A stretch of 64,000 nucleotides of DNA, from assembly GCF_030409795.1 (NCBI RefSeq), contig NZ_JAUFQN010000019.1, positions 434,001-498,000 on the forward strand, written 5' to 3'. Shown here one piece after another: positions 30,404-37,684 of the stretch (its first letter is position 1; each line of letters opens with the position of its first letter). The DNA comes from Flavobacterium paronense (GTDB lineage: Bacteria > Bacteroidota > Bacteroidia > Flavobacteriales > Flavobacteriaceae). The notes beneath the pieces were generated by a model. It searched no databases. It was not told the origin of the DNA and saw only the letters and a list, made by a program, of their open reading frames with translations. A program made the position numbers and the translations under genes.

Positions 30404-30436
30404 AAAGGGAACAAATTTATTTGTTCCCTTTTTTTT
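30404..30436 (+). terminator. Strong hairpin terminator between nosZ and the NosL-fusion gene
   Basis: An almost perfect 12-13 bp stem (AAAGGGAACAAA, then TTTGTTCCCTTT) with a tiny loop and a run of about ten T. It starts 9 nt after the nosZ stop and ends 10 nt before the next ATG. It should make nosZ more abundant than the downstream accessory genes, which would then depend on read-through or on an unseen promoter. Confidence 0.88.
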
Positions 30437-30445
30437 CCCATCAAA

Positions 30446-31465
30446 ATGAAAAATACTAAAAGTTCTATGTTGTCAAAAGCATTGCTTTTGATTGCTTCCG
30501 CTTTGTTATTTACTTCTATATTTTTTCCGTTGTGGCGCATAGAACTTGCCGCACCTCAATATCCTGAGGGATTGGTATTGCAATTACATGCTGATAAATT
30601 AGCAGGAAATGTCGACATCATCAATGGATTAAACCATTATATAGGAATGAAAACGTTGCATGCCGAAAACTTTTTCGAATTTTCGGTATTAAAATATATT
30701 TTTATAGGGTTTGCCCTCTTGGGTTTACTTTGCTTATTTGTTGGAAAGAAAAAAGGACTGTACGCTTTCTTTATTTCGTATATCGTTTTTGTAATCCTAG
30801 CAGCATTAGATTTTTACCGATGGAATTATAATTATGGGCATGACTTAAATCCGGATGCCGCTATAAAAGTTCCGGGAATGTCTTATCAACCGCCGCTTTT
30901 GGGGTATAAACAGTTGTTGAATTTTGGAGCGTATTCTATTCCGGATATCGGAGGATGGATGCTTACAGCCGCAGGGTTACTTTTGTTTATTGCTGTTTTA
31001 AGGGAAGCTAATTTTTTAAATATCTTCAGAAAAAGAAACATCAATGCTGCTATGATTTTATTGGTTTCGATACCTTTATTTTCGTGTACTTCTTACGAAC
31101 CAAAACCAATAAAACTAAATGTAGACAGTTGTGATTTTTGTAAAATGACAATTTCTAATTCCAAATTTTCAGGAGAATTGATAACTGTAAAAGGAAGAGT
31201 CTACAAGTTTGACGATGTTTCCTGCATGATAAAATATGCGAAAGCAAATACCAATGTTAACTACAAAGTACTTTATGTAAACGATTATTTAAAAGAAAAT
31301 AAATTCATAGAAGTAGAAAAGGGATTTTACTTAAAAGGAGGTACAATCAGCGCACCAATGGGTGGAAACTTAATTGTGTTTTCAAGCAATGAAGAGGCAG
31401 CTCAATATCAAACAAAATTAAAAGCACAACCATCAACCTGGAAAGAAATTTATAATTCTTACTAG
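30446..31465 (+). CDS. Polytopic membrane domain fused to NosL copper chaperone
   Basis: A 339-aa two-part protein. Residues 1 to about 195 form a membrane domain with about four helices and a periplasmic loop (FPLWRIELAAPQYPEG, INGLNHYIGMK). I associate this pattern with a small membrane protein (NosB-like) of clade II nos clusters; that link is from memory. After another hydrophobic segment (ILLVSIPLFSC, Cys215) comes a NosL domain whose metal site is CDFCKM at 229-234, with GRVYKFDDVSCM further on. NosL delivers copper for NosZ assembly. The LFSC lipobox-like motif now lies inside the chain, as expected if a lipoprotein gene was fused downstream. It is followed immediately by nosD. Confidence 0.85.
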   Translation: MKNTKSSMLSKALLLIASALLFTSIFFPLWRIELAAPQYPEGLVLQLHADKLAGNVDIINGLNHYIGMKTLHAENFFEFSVLKYIFIGFALLGLLCLFVGKKKGLYAFFISYIVFVILAALDFYRWNYNYGHDLNPDAAIKVPGMSYQPPLLGYKQLLNFGAYSIPDIGGWMLTAAGLLLFIAVLREANFLNIFRKRNINAAMILLVSIPLFSCTSYEPKPIKLNVDSCDFCKMTISNSKFSGELITVKGRVYKFDDVSCMIKYAKANTNVNYKVLYVNDYLKENKFIEVEKGFYLKGGTISAPMGGNLIVFSSNEEAAQYQTKLKAQPSTWKEIYNSY

Positions 31466-32701
31466 ATGAAAAATTCTTTTTTTATAGCGTTTTTCCTTTT
31501 AGTATTTCAAATAGGTACTGCAACTACTATTGAAGTTGGTACTACTTGTTCTGTGAAAAGAATAATGCAAGCATTGGCTATGGCAAAAAATGGTGATACT
31601 ATTATAGTCAACGGAGGAACTTATAAAGAAGGAACTATTGTAATAGAAAAAAAAATTGTTTTTATAGGGAAAAATTTCCCTGTTCTTGATGGTCAGAAAA
31701 AGTACGAAGTACTTTCGGTTAAAGCAGATAATGTAGTTGTTCGTGGATTTAAAATAATGAATTCCGGAGTTGCTTCTTTAGAAGATCCGTGCGGCATTAA
31801 AGTCTATAACAGAACTTCGGTACAAATTCTCAATAATTATTTAGAAGATAATTTTTTCGGAATCTATCTTCAAAACTGCACCAATTGCATCATCAAAAAC
31901 AACAGCATTATCGCTTTTGGAAAAGCAGAGCAACTTATAGGAAACGGAATTCATTGCTGGAAGAGCCAAAATCTCCAAATTATTGGTAACCGTATTAAAG
32001 GACATCGAGACGGAATTTACTTTGAATTTGTAACCAATTCGGTTATTTGGAGAAACATTTCTACTCAAAATATTCGATATGGTTTGCATTTTATGTTTTC
32101 TAATGACGATGCTTATATTTCTAATGTTTTTAAAAATAACGGAGCTGGTGTTGCAGTGATGTTTACCAAAAACGTAAAAATGTTTAATAATACTTTTGAA
32201 GAAAACTGGGGCGATTCGGCTTACGGTTTATTGCTCAAAGAGATTTCGGACAGTTATATTTTTAATAATAAGTTTATCAAAAATACTTCGGCTATTTATA
32301 TGGAAGGCGCTTCAAGAATAAAACTAGAAAAAAACGTTTTTGAAGCGAATGGATGGGCCATGAAAGTGCAGGCAAGTTGTATGGATAATGAGTTGGTTAA
32401 CAATAATTTTTTAGGAAACACTTTTGATATTAGCACAAACGGAAGTTTGGTCTTAAACGCTTTTAATAGTAATTATTGGGACAAATACGAAGGGTATGAT
32501 TTAGACAAAAATGGGGTAGGCGATGTACCTTATCATCCGTTGAGTTTGTTTGCGGTTTTAACCGAAAAAAATCCATCGTCTATGTTACTTTTCAGAAGTT
32601 TTATGATAACGCTTTTAGATAAATCAGAGAAAGTTTTGCCTAGTATTACACCTGACAATTTTATAGATAAAACGCCATTAATGAAGTCTTTACGACTATG
32701 A
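31466..32701 (+). CDS. nosD: Periplasmic nitrous oxide reductase maturation protein NosD
   Basis: A 411-aa periplasmic right-handed beta-helix protein of the NosD/CASH family, needed with NosF and NosY to build the CuZ site of NosZ. A signal peptide ends near FQIGTA. Beta-helix rungs repeat along residues of about 60-330, for example VQILNNYLEDNFFGIYLQN, and the NosD-like ending NAFNSNYWDKYEGYDLDKNG follows. The ATG comes directly after the stop of the NosL-fusion gene, and the end overlaps nosF by 4 nt. Confidence 0.93.
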   Translation: MKNSFFIAFFLLVFQIGTATTIEVGTTCSVKRIMQALAMAKNGDTIIVNGGTYKEGTIVIEKKIVFIGKNFPVLDGQKKYEVLSVKADNVVVRGFKIMNSGVASLEDPCGIKVYNRTSVQILNNYLEDNFFGIYLQNCTNCIIKNNSIIAFGKAEQLIGNGIHCWKSQNLQIIGNRIKGHRDGIYFEFVTNSVIWRNISTQNIRYGLHFMFSNDDAYISNVFKNNGAGVAVMFTKNVKMFNNTFEENWGDSAYGLLLKEISDSYIFNNKFIKNTSAIYMEGASRIKLEKNVFEANGWAMKVQASCMDNELVNNNFLGNTFDISTNGSLVLNAFNSNYWDKYEGYDLDKNGVGDVPYHPLSLFAVLTEKNPSSMLLFRSFMITLLDKSEKVLPSITPDNFIDKTPLMKSLRL

Positions 32702-33411
32702 TAGAAATAAAAAACTTAAATAAAAAGTTTGGCAAATTTGAAGTTTTGCAAAACATCAATCTTTCGTTTAACAAAGGGGAATGTATTGCGCTAATTGGTC
32801 CAAATGGTTGCGGAAAAACAACTTTAATCAAAGCAATTTTAGGAATGGTTTTGCCCGATAATGGTTTGATAGAATTTAACGAAAAATCAGTTCTTGGAGA
32901 ATATCAATATCGTGAAAACATTGGCTACATGCCACAAATAGGGCGCTATCCTGATACTATGACAATTGGTCAAATTATAGAAATGATCAAACAAATCAGA
33001 AATTCAAATCAACCACTCGATGAAGATTTGGTGAAAGCTTTTGAGTTGAAAAAAATGTTTAACAAACAAATGCGAACACTTTCAGGCGGAACTACTCAAA
33101 AAGTAAGTGCTACGTTGGCTTTTTTATTCAATCCGGATGTGTTGATATTAGATGAACCGACCGCAGGTTTAGATCCATTAGCATCTGAGATTTTGAAAGA
33201 GAAAATCATTAAAGAAAAAGAAAACGGAAAACTTATATTGATAACCTCGCATTTATTGAGCGAGCTCGATGATTTGGTAACCGAAATAATTTTTATGCAA
33301 GAAGGTAAAGTCTATTTTCATAAAAAGGTAGCCGATTTAAAAGCATCCACCAAGGAAGATAAAATTTCTAAAGCCATTGCTCAAATTTTAAAGAATAAAG
33401 GAAATGAATAG
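32698..33411 (+). CDS. nosF: ABC transporter ATPase NosF
   Basis: A 237-aa cytoplasmic ABC ATPase. The Walker A motif is GPNGCGKTT (about residues 34-42), the signature is LSGGTTQKV and the Walker B is VLILDEPTAGLDP, followed by the switch histidine in ITSHLLSELD. It works with the NosY permease and NosD in NosZ copper-site maturation, probably in sulfur transfer. It overlaps nosD by 4 nt and nosY by 8 nt, indicating tight translational coupling. Confidence 0.94.
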   Translation: MIEIKNLNKKFGKFEVLQNINLSFNKGECIALIGPNGCGKTTLIKAILGMVLPDNGLIEFNEKSVLGEYQYRENIGYMPQIGRYPDTMTIGQIIEMIKQIRNSNQPLDEDLVKAFELKKMFNKQMRTLSGGTTQKVSATLAFLFNPDVLILDEPTAGLDPLASEILKEKIIKEKENGKLILITSHLLSELDDLVTEIIFMQEGKVYFHKKVADLKASTKEDKISKAIAQILKNKGNE

Positions 33412-34171
33412 AATTATAAAAATCATATTGCTCGATATTCTAAAGAACAAGATTGTTTTGGCGTACACTTTGATTTTAGCCATACTTTCCTGGAGTTCTT
33501 TTGTTTTAGAAGACAATTCGGCTAAAGGCTTATTGACCATTCTAAACATAATTCTGTTTACGGTTCCATTGGTTTCAATACTTTTTTCGACTATATATAT
33601 TTACAACAGCTCAGAGTTTATCGAGCTTTTATTAAGCCAACCAATCAAAAGGAAAAAGATTTGGATGAGTTTGTACTGCGGATTATCCTCTTCAATGGTA
33701 TTAGCTTTTCTATTTGGAGCAGGCATTCCTTTATTATTATTTGCTCCCGATAGTGTTGGATTTATGATGATAGTTGTGGGAAGTTTGATTTCGATAATAT
33801 TTGTCGCTTTGGCTTTTTTGAGCTCCATTCTAACACGAGATAAGGCAAAAGGAATTGGAATTGCCATTATGATTTGGTTGTATTTTGCTTTATTATTCGA
33901 TGGAATGGTGTTGTTTTTACTATTCCAATTAGAAGAATACCCAATAGAAAATGCGATGGTTGCCGTTACAGCATTCAGCCCAATTGATTTGGCACGAATT
34001 CAAATATTGTTGCATCTGGATGTTTCTGCAATGATGGGTTATACTGGAGCCATTTTTAAAGACTTTTTTGGCACTTCAATAGGATTAATAATTTCTTTTT
34101 TATTGCTGTGTTTATGGGCAATCATTCCTTTTTACATCTCGCTTAAGAAATTTAGAAATAAAGATTTATAA
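33404..34171 (+). CDS. nosY: ABC transporter permease NosY
   Basis: A 255-aa inner-membrane permease with about six hydrophobic helices and the family feature SQPIKRKKIW after the second helix, as in ABC-2 type NosY proteins. It pairs with the NosF ATPase, whose gene it overlaps by 8 nt. One base separates it from the truncated haemoglobin gene, so that gene belongs to the same transcript. Confidence 0.92.
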   Translation: MNRIIKIILLDILKNKIVLAYTLILAILSWSSFVLEDNSAKGLLTILNIILFTVPLVSILFSTIYIYNSSEFIELLLSQPIKRKKIWMSLYCGLSSSMVLAFLFGAGIPLLLFAPDSVGFMMIVVGSLISIIFVALAFLSSILTRDKAKGIGIAIMIWLYFALLFDGMVLFLLFQLEEYPIENAMVAVTAFSPIDLARIQILLHLDVSAMMGYTGAIFKDFFGTSIGLIISFLLLCLWAIIPFYISLKKFRNKDL

Positions 34172-34172
34172 A

Positions 34173-34547
34173 ATGAAAACTGATATTCGAAATAGGAAAG
34201 ACATTGAAAAGTTGGTCAATGCTTTTTATGATTGCGTCAAAAAAGATGTAGTTATTGGTTATTTGTTTACTGATGTAGCCAAAGTAAATTGGGAATTACA
34301 TTTGCCGAAGATGTACGATTTTTGGGAAAACATTCTTTTTTTAACCGCCAATTACGAAGGAAATCCAATGGCTCGGCATAAAGAACTTCATCAAAAAAGC
34401 ACGATGACAAAAGTACATTTTCAGCAATGGAATGATTTATTTATACAAACGGTAGACAAACTTTTTGAAGGTAAGAAAGCCGAGGAAATTAAAAATAGAG
34501 CGTTGAATATTTCAGATATGATGATGTATAAAACGTTATCACAGTAA
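34173..34547 (+). CDS. Group III truncated haemoglobin
   Basis: A 124-aa globin of the truncated group III type, marked by FYDCVKKDVVIGYLFTDV near the start, the MYDFWENILF helix and the proximal-histidine region MARHKELHQK. Such globins bind O2, NO or other small ligands. It is the last gene of the nos operon, 1 nt after nosY. This suggests it protects the copper enzyme or its assembly from NO or O2, which is inference. A bidirectional terminator follows. Confidence 0.88.
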   Translation: MKTDIRNRKDIEKLVNAFYDCVKKDVVIGYLFTDVAKVNWELHLPKMYDFWENILFLTANYEGNPMARHKELHQKSTMTKVHFQQWNDLFIQTVDKLFEGKKAEEIKNRALNISDMMMYKTLSQ

Positions 34548-34572
34548 AATAAAACTGCTTCTACATAAAATA

Positions 34573-34606
34573 AAAAAGGCGTAATCGACAACCATCACGC
34601 CTTTTC
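34573..34606. terminator. Bidirectional terminator between nos operon and fasciclin gene
   Basis: A 9-bp stem (AAAAGGCGT at 34574-34582, ACGCCTTTT at 34597-34605) with A-rich and T-rich flanks lies between convergent transcripts. It can serve both. Confidence 0.8.
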
Positions 34607-34645
34607 AACTTAAAAAAGAAAAGCAAATTTGAATTAATAATTATT

Positions 34646-35197
34646 TTATTTTGGAAGTAAAACATCTCCAATTACATGAATTATCCCGTTAGATGTTGGA
34701 ATCGAAGCTACAATTTCAGAGCCATTTACAAACGTTTTTTCACCCTTTTTAGTGATTTTTACTTTCCCGCCAAAAACCATATCAAACTCCTGACCGTCTT
34801 GCATGTATTCGGTTTTTAAAGTACCAACATAGGTATGATAACCCAAAATATTGGATAATTTTTCTTTGTTTTCCGGTTTTAATAAATCGTCAACAGTGCC
34901 TTTTGGCAATTTGTCAAAGGCAGCATTGGTTGGGGCAAAAACGGTAAATGGTCCAGCATTGCTTAATGAAGTAACTAAACCGGCAGCTTTAACAGCAGCT
35001 ACTAAAGTGGTGTGGTCTTTACTTCCAACCGCAACCTGAACGATATTCGGATTTGAGGTGTCATCTTTTACTCCTTCTTGTCCCGGAGCTTGAGTAGTTT
35101 CTTCAGTTGGAGAAACGGTAGTCGTTTCATCTGTTTTTTTGCATCCAACAAAAACTACTAATCCTGCTAAAAGCCATAATTTAATTGATTTTTTCAT
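34646..35197 (-). CDS. Fasciclin (FAS1) domain lipoprotein
   Basis: A 183-aa lipoprotein with a leader ending in LLAGLVVFVGC (lipobox VGC). A Thr/Glu-rich linker precedes one FAS1 domain over about residues 55-183. Both FAS1 signatures are present: GPFTVFAPTNAAFDKLP and NGIIHVIGDVLLP. FAS1 domains mediate adhesion or binding of small ligands. Its promoter carries an Fnr-type operator at 35254-35267, so it may be co-regulated with N2O reduction. Why a FAS1 lipoprotein would be needed under those conditions is unknown. Confidence 0.9.
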   Translation of the reverse strand: MKKSIKLWLLAGLVVFVGCKKTDETTTVSPTEETTQAPGQEGVKDDTSNPNIVQVAVGSKDHTTLVAAVKAAGLVTSLSNAGPFTVFAPTNAAFDKLPKGTVDDLLKPENKEKLSNILGYHTYVGTLKTEYMQDGQEFDMVFGGKVKITKKGEKTFVNGSEIVASIPTSNGIIHVIGDVLLPK

Positions 35198-35223
35198 AAT
35201 AAAATATACTTGGTTTATACCAA

Positions 35224-35267
35224 CAAAGTACTTGATTATGAAATCATTATTTTATGAGTGCAATCAT
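35224..35267 (-). promoter_or_regulatory. Fnr-type operator and -7 box of the fasciclin gene
   Basis: ATGAGTGCAATCAT at 35254-35267 is one base off a perfect palindrome and one base off the nos operator. Read on the minus strand, TACTTTG (35230 to 35224) resembles the -7 box with one spacer base missing. The distance from operator centre to -7 start is about 30 bp, as in the nos promoter. The operator overlaps the stop codon of the upstream membrane-protein gene. A TTGGTTTATACCAA palindrome lies at about 35213-35226, around the -7 box and the start of the leader. Confidence 0.7.
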
Positions 35268-36499
35268 AAAGGAGGATGAATATTGCTTTTTTTTATCGAA
35301 TAAAAGGCCATCATTCCAATTCCGGAAACGAGGATTATTGCAATGACAAAAAGCATTTCGTTAACATAAGGAATTACGGTATAGCTAAAGGATGCGATAC
35401 CTTGAATGGCAAGAATAATTTCATTTAACAATACTCCGATTGAGAATAAAATAATCCCAATTTTGATTTGTTTATTGATGTAAAAAAAGTGATTTGCATA
35501 ACTATAAAACAATAGATAAAGTGAAATAATCGCCAATAAAACCAAATGCAAATAAGCAATTACTATAGGCCGGAATCCAAAGGCTAATTGGCTCAAAGCC
35601 GGAATCGTAGAACCCAATTGCAAAAGAAGTTTTACACTCAAAGCAAATCCGACAAATAGTAAAATATAGCGAAGGAAAAATGGATAGTTTTCCAGTATAT
35701 CTAGTTTGGTTTTGATTATAATGGTTAGCAATTTAAACCAAGCAAATACTTGAACAAAAGCAGCCATTACTGTTAGAATGTAAAGCCAAGAAGGAACTAA
35801 ATCCCACCAAAGTGTTGAAAGAAAATAGGCCGGAATGCAAGCAATGAAAAATAATCTAAACGAAGTTTTAAAAAATGGATTTTCGGACGACTTCAGATGC
35901 AAGAAATGAAATAGTAAACCCATACAGGCAAAGAAAAACCAGCCATTGTACTGAAAATGCAAGTAATAATAAATTGATGCTAAATATTCTTCTTGATGTA
36001 TATTTTTGGTAACCATCATATAAGCTAATGCAAAGGTTCCGAGTGAAGAAAAAATATTAAAACCAATGGCAGCTTTGAACCAATTTATCGAAAGACACTC
36101 TTTGTCAATCAATTTTAAATCTTTGAAAAAACGATAGCCAAAGAAACAGGCCACTACGATTGACAAGGTTGAAAAAAATATAGAAAACATTCCGTAACCT
36201 TCTATGATAAAGAAAACCAGCATTCCGTAAGCGCTGATTAGATTGGCAACGAGAATATAGTTATATTTTTTGGCCTTAAAAGTGATTGTTTTTTTCTCTA
36301 AAAACTGAATCATTAACACCATTAATGTATGACTAATCCATCCGGTAAATGCAAAATGAGAATGCGAATGTTGTAAATGTTTTTGGTCTAGGAAAGGAAA
36401 CTCAAAACCTATTTTATAGCGCATTAAAAGCCCTAATAAGGCAACAATAAAGAGGTTAAACAACGAAAACTTGAGCCAATATTTACTGTTAAATTGCAT
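35264..36499 (-). CDS. Polytopic membrane protein with a His-rich helix, function unknown
   Basis: A 411-aa integral membrane protein with roughly eleven or twelve hydrophobic helices. Near the N-terminus a cluster HLQHSHSHFAFTGWISH lies at the start of the second helix and could bind haem or metal. I do not firmly recognise the family. A distant relation to haem-copper oxidase subunit I-like or NnrS-like proteins of denitrifiers is possible, but I cannot show it. The ATG abuts the stop of the Crp/Fnr gene with no gap, so the two are co-expressed from the operator-bearing promoter at 37153-37197. Confidence 0.75.
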   Translation of the reverse strand: MQFNSKYWLKFSLFNLFIVALLGLLMRYKIGFEFPFLDQKHLQHSHSHFAFTGWISHTLMVLMIQFLEKKTITFKAKKYNYILVANLISAYGMLVFFIIEGYGMFSIFFSTLSIVVACFFGYRFFKDLKLIDKECLSINWFKAAIGFNIFSSLGTFALAYMMVTKNIHQEEYLASIYYYLHFQYNGWFFFACMGLLFHFLHLKSSENPFFKTSFRLFFIACIPAYFLSTLWWDLVPSWLYILTVMAAFVQVFAWFKLLTIIIKTKLDILENYPFFLRYILLFVGFALSVKLLLQLGSTIPALSQLAFGFRPIVIAYLHLVLLAIISLYLLFYSYANHFFYINKQIKIGIILFSIGVLLNEIILAIQGIASFSYTVIPYVNEMLFVIAIILVSGIGMMAFYSIKKSNIHPPL

Positions 36500-37090
36500 C
36501 TAGTAATATATTTTATGATTGATTATTTCCACTTTACAATTTTTACTCATTTTGGCTAACTCTCTAATAACAGTTTCAACTCGTAGCCCAGTAAAATTGG
36601 CAATTTCTTGTCTGGTAAAAGGAACTAATTCTTTTTCTTCATTATCCGGAAAATTCTTATGTGCTTTTAAAAAGGCAATAATTCGATATTCAGGTTTTTG
36701 ATTAATTATAGCTCGAGTTGTGATTGCTTTAGAATGGATTCGTAGTGCCATTAAATTTAATAGTTTCCTATGTATGGAAGGATATTCATCAATAATTTTT
36801 AAAAACTTCTCTTTTGATAGTTTAATGATTTTGCTGTCATGAAATGCTATTGCCGAAGCTGGGTAATTTTGACTAATAAGTAAAGGCGGTTCTCCAAAAC
36901 TTTGGCCATCATAAAAATATCCTTGTATAAATTCTTTTCCTTCATCGTTTGAATTAATCATTTTTACACTTCCTTCAATAATTTGGAAATAAAAATTAGC
37001 CATATCATCTTCATAAAAAATTATTTCATTTTTTTTGTACTCTTTAGCGATAGCTCCCCAAGAAAACAATAAATCAATATCTATTTGCAT
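36500..37090 (-). CDS. Crp/Fnr family transcriptional regulator, probable nos regulon controller
   Basis: A 196-aa regulator with an N-terminal cyclic-nucleotide-binding fold (YFQIIEGSVKMI, GQSFGEPPLL). The C-terminal winged helix has the recognition region FTRQEIANFTGLRVETVIRELAK. There is no N-terminal cysteine cluster, so unlike E. coli FNR it does not look like an iron-sulfur O2 sensor; a haem or other ligand is possible. Its own promoter and those of the nos operon and the fasciclin gene share an Fnr-type box. The simplest inference is that this protein controls all three, including itself. Confidence 0.88.
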   Translation of the reverse strand: MQIDIDLLFSWGAIAKEYKKNEIIFYEDDMANFYFQIIEGSVKMINSNDEGKEFIQGYFYDGQSFGEPPLLISQNYPASAIAFHDSKIIKLSKEKFLKIIDEYPSIHRKLLNLMALRIHSKAITTRAIINQKPEYRIIAFLKAHKNFPDNEEKELVPFTRQEIANFTGLRVETVIRELAKMSKNCKVEIINHKIYY

Positions 37091-37152
37091 AGTAGATTTT
37101 TGGTGTTTTAAGTCGAATTCACTTATTAAAGAGAAGTTAGGCTTAGATTCGA

Positions 37153-37197
37153 CAAAATTAATTTTTATAAAAGTATTAAAAATATGACCCGAATCAT
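37153..37197 (-). promoter_or_regulatory. Fnr-type operator and perfect -7 box of the crp promoter
   Basis: ATGACCCGAATCAT (37184-37197) has one mismatch to an ATGAT-N4-ATCAT palindrome and lies within the longer ATATGA-N6-TCATAT. On the minus strand TAATTTTG (37160 to 37153) matches the TA-N2-TTTG -7 consensus perfectly. The operator centre is 30.5 bp from the first base of that box, the same spacing as at the fasciclin promoter. This suggests autoregulation. Confidence 0.72.
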
Positions 37198-37286
37198 ATA
37201 AATTACTAAAACTTGAGTGCTAGATTATGTAGTGATAAATAAAGCAATTTTAAAAAATGAATTTATTTATGGAAGTTTAAATTATA

Positions 37287-37433
37287 GGGATTAACTTTAT
37301 TGATTCTTTTTAGGGTAATCCTGAACATTTGATAGTAAGAGGAGGAAGCCCATTGGGCTTCAGGTACACTAGTTTTAGCTCTTAAAGTAACTGGGATTAA
37401 CTTCGTTGATACCAGTTAGGGGGACCCTGAACA
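37287..37433. repeat. Pair of 41-bp direct repeats in a gene-free gap
   Basis: Copies at 37287-37327 and 37393-37433 are equal in length and share 32 of 41 bases, beginning GGGATTAACTT and ending CCTGAACA. Between them lies a near-perfect palindrome, GAAGCCCATTGGGCTTC (37345-37361). Copy two can also fold through AACTGG/CCAGTT. No reading frame of note covers 37200-37440. The region could be a decayed mobile element or a structured RNA. Confidence 0.7.
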
Positions 37434-37435
37434 AG

Positions 37436-37469
37436 AAAAACCAACTTGTTTGCAACAAGTCGTTTTTTT
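37436..37469. terminator. Hairpin with flanking A and T runs
   Basis: A stem ACTTGTT/AACAAGT (37444-37450, 37454-37460) with outer AAAAAC/GTTTTT pairing gives a terminator-like shape in either direction. No gene on the plus strand obviously uses it, so it may end an unannotated transcript covering the 41-bp repeats. Confidence 0.6.
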
Positions 37470-37523
37470 ATTTTATAACGTCTTACAAGAGCGAGCTTTT
37501 GACGCCGTTATAAAATAAAAAAA
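37463..37523. repeat. 18-bp perfect inverted repeat beside tRNA-Val
   Basis: The arm at 37463-37480 (TTTTTTTATTTTATAACG) is exactly complementary to the arm at 37506-37523 (CGTTATAAAATAAAAAAA), with a 25-nt spacer. It overlaps the hairpins on either side, so the region can fold in competing ways. Confidence 0.8.
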
Positions 37524-37546
37524 CCGAAACTTTCGTTTCGGTTTTT
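37515..37546 (-). terminator. Terminator of tRNA-Val
   Basis: A 10-bp stem (AAACCGAAAC at 37521-37530, GTTTCGGTTT at 37535-37544) with a TTTC loop. On the minus strand it is followed by a T-run, a few bases downstream of the tRNA 3' end. Confidence 0.85.
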
Positions 37547-37550
37547 CTTG

Positions 37551-37625
37551 TGGGCGATGAGGGATTCGAACCCCCGACCCTCTCGGTGTAAACGAGATGC
37601 TCTGAACCAACTGAGCTAATCGCCC
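37551..37625 (-). tRNA. tRNA-Val (anticodon TAC)
   Basis: A 75-nt cloverleaf on the minus strand. The acceptor arms GGGCGAT and ATCGCCC pair, with discriminator A. The D arm holds AGCTCAGTTGGT, the anticodon loop is TTTACAC (anticodon TAC), and the T arm contains GGTTCGAATCC. CCA is not encoded. No integrase or attachment-site duplication was seen next to it. Confidence 0.97.
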
Positions 37626-37684
37626 TTAATGCGAGTGCAAATATAGGTTACTTTTTTAATTCTGCAAATAAAAAGCAATAAAAA

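Noticed and set aside
37551..37625. tRNA-Val as an integration site for a genomic island
   Set aside because: No integrase gene and no repeat of the tRNA 3' end were seen; the flanking repeats do not copy the tRNA.
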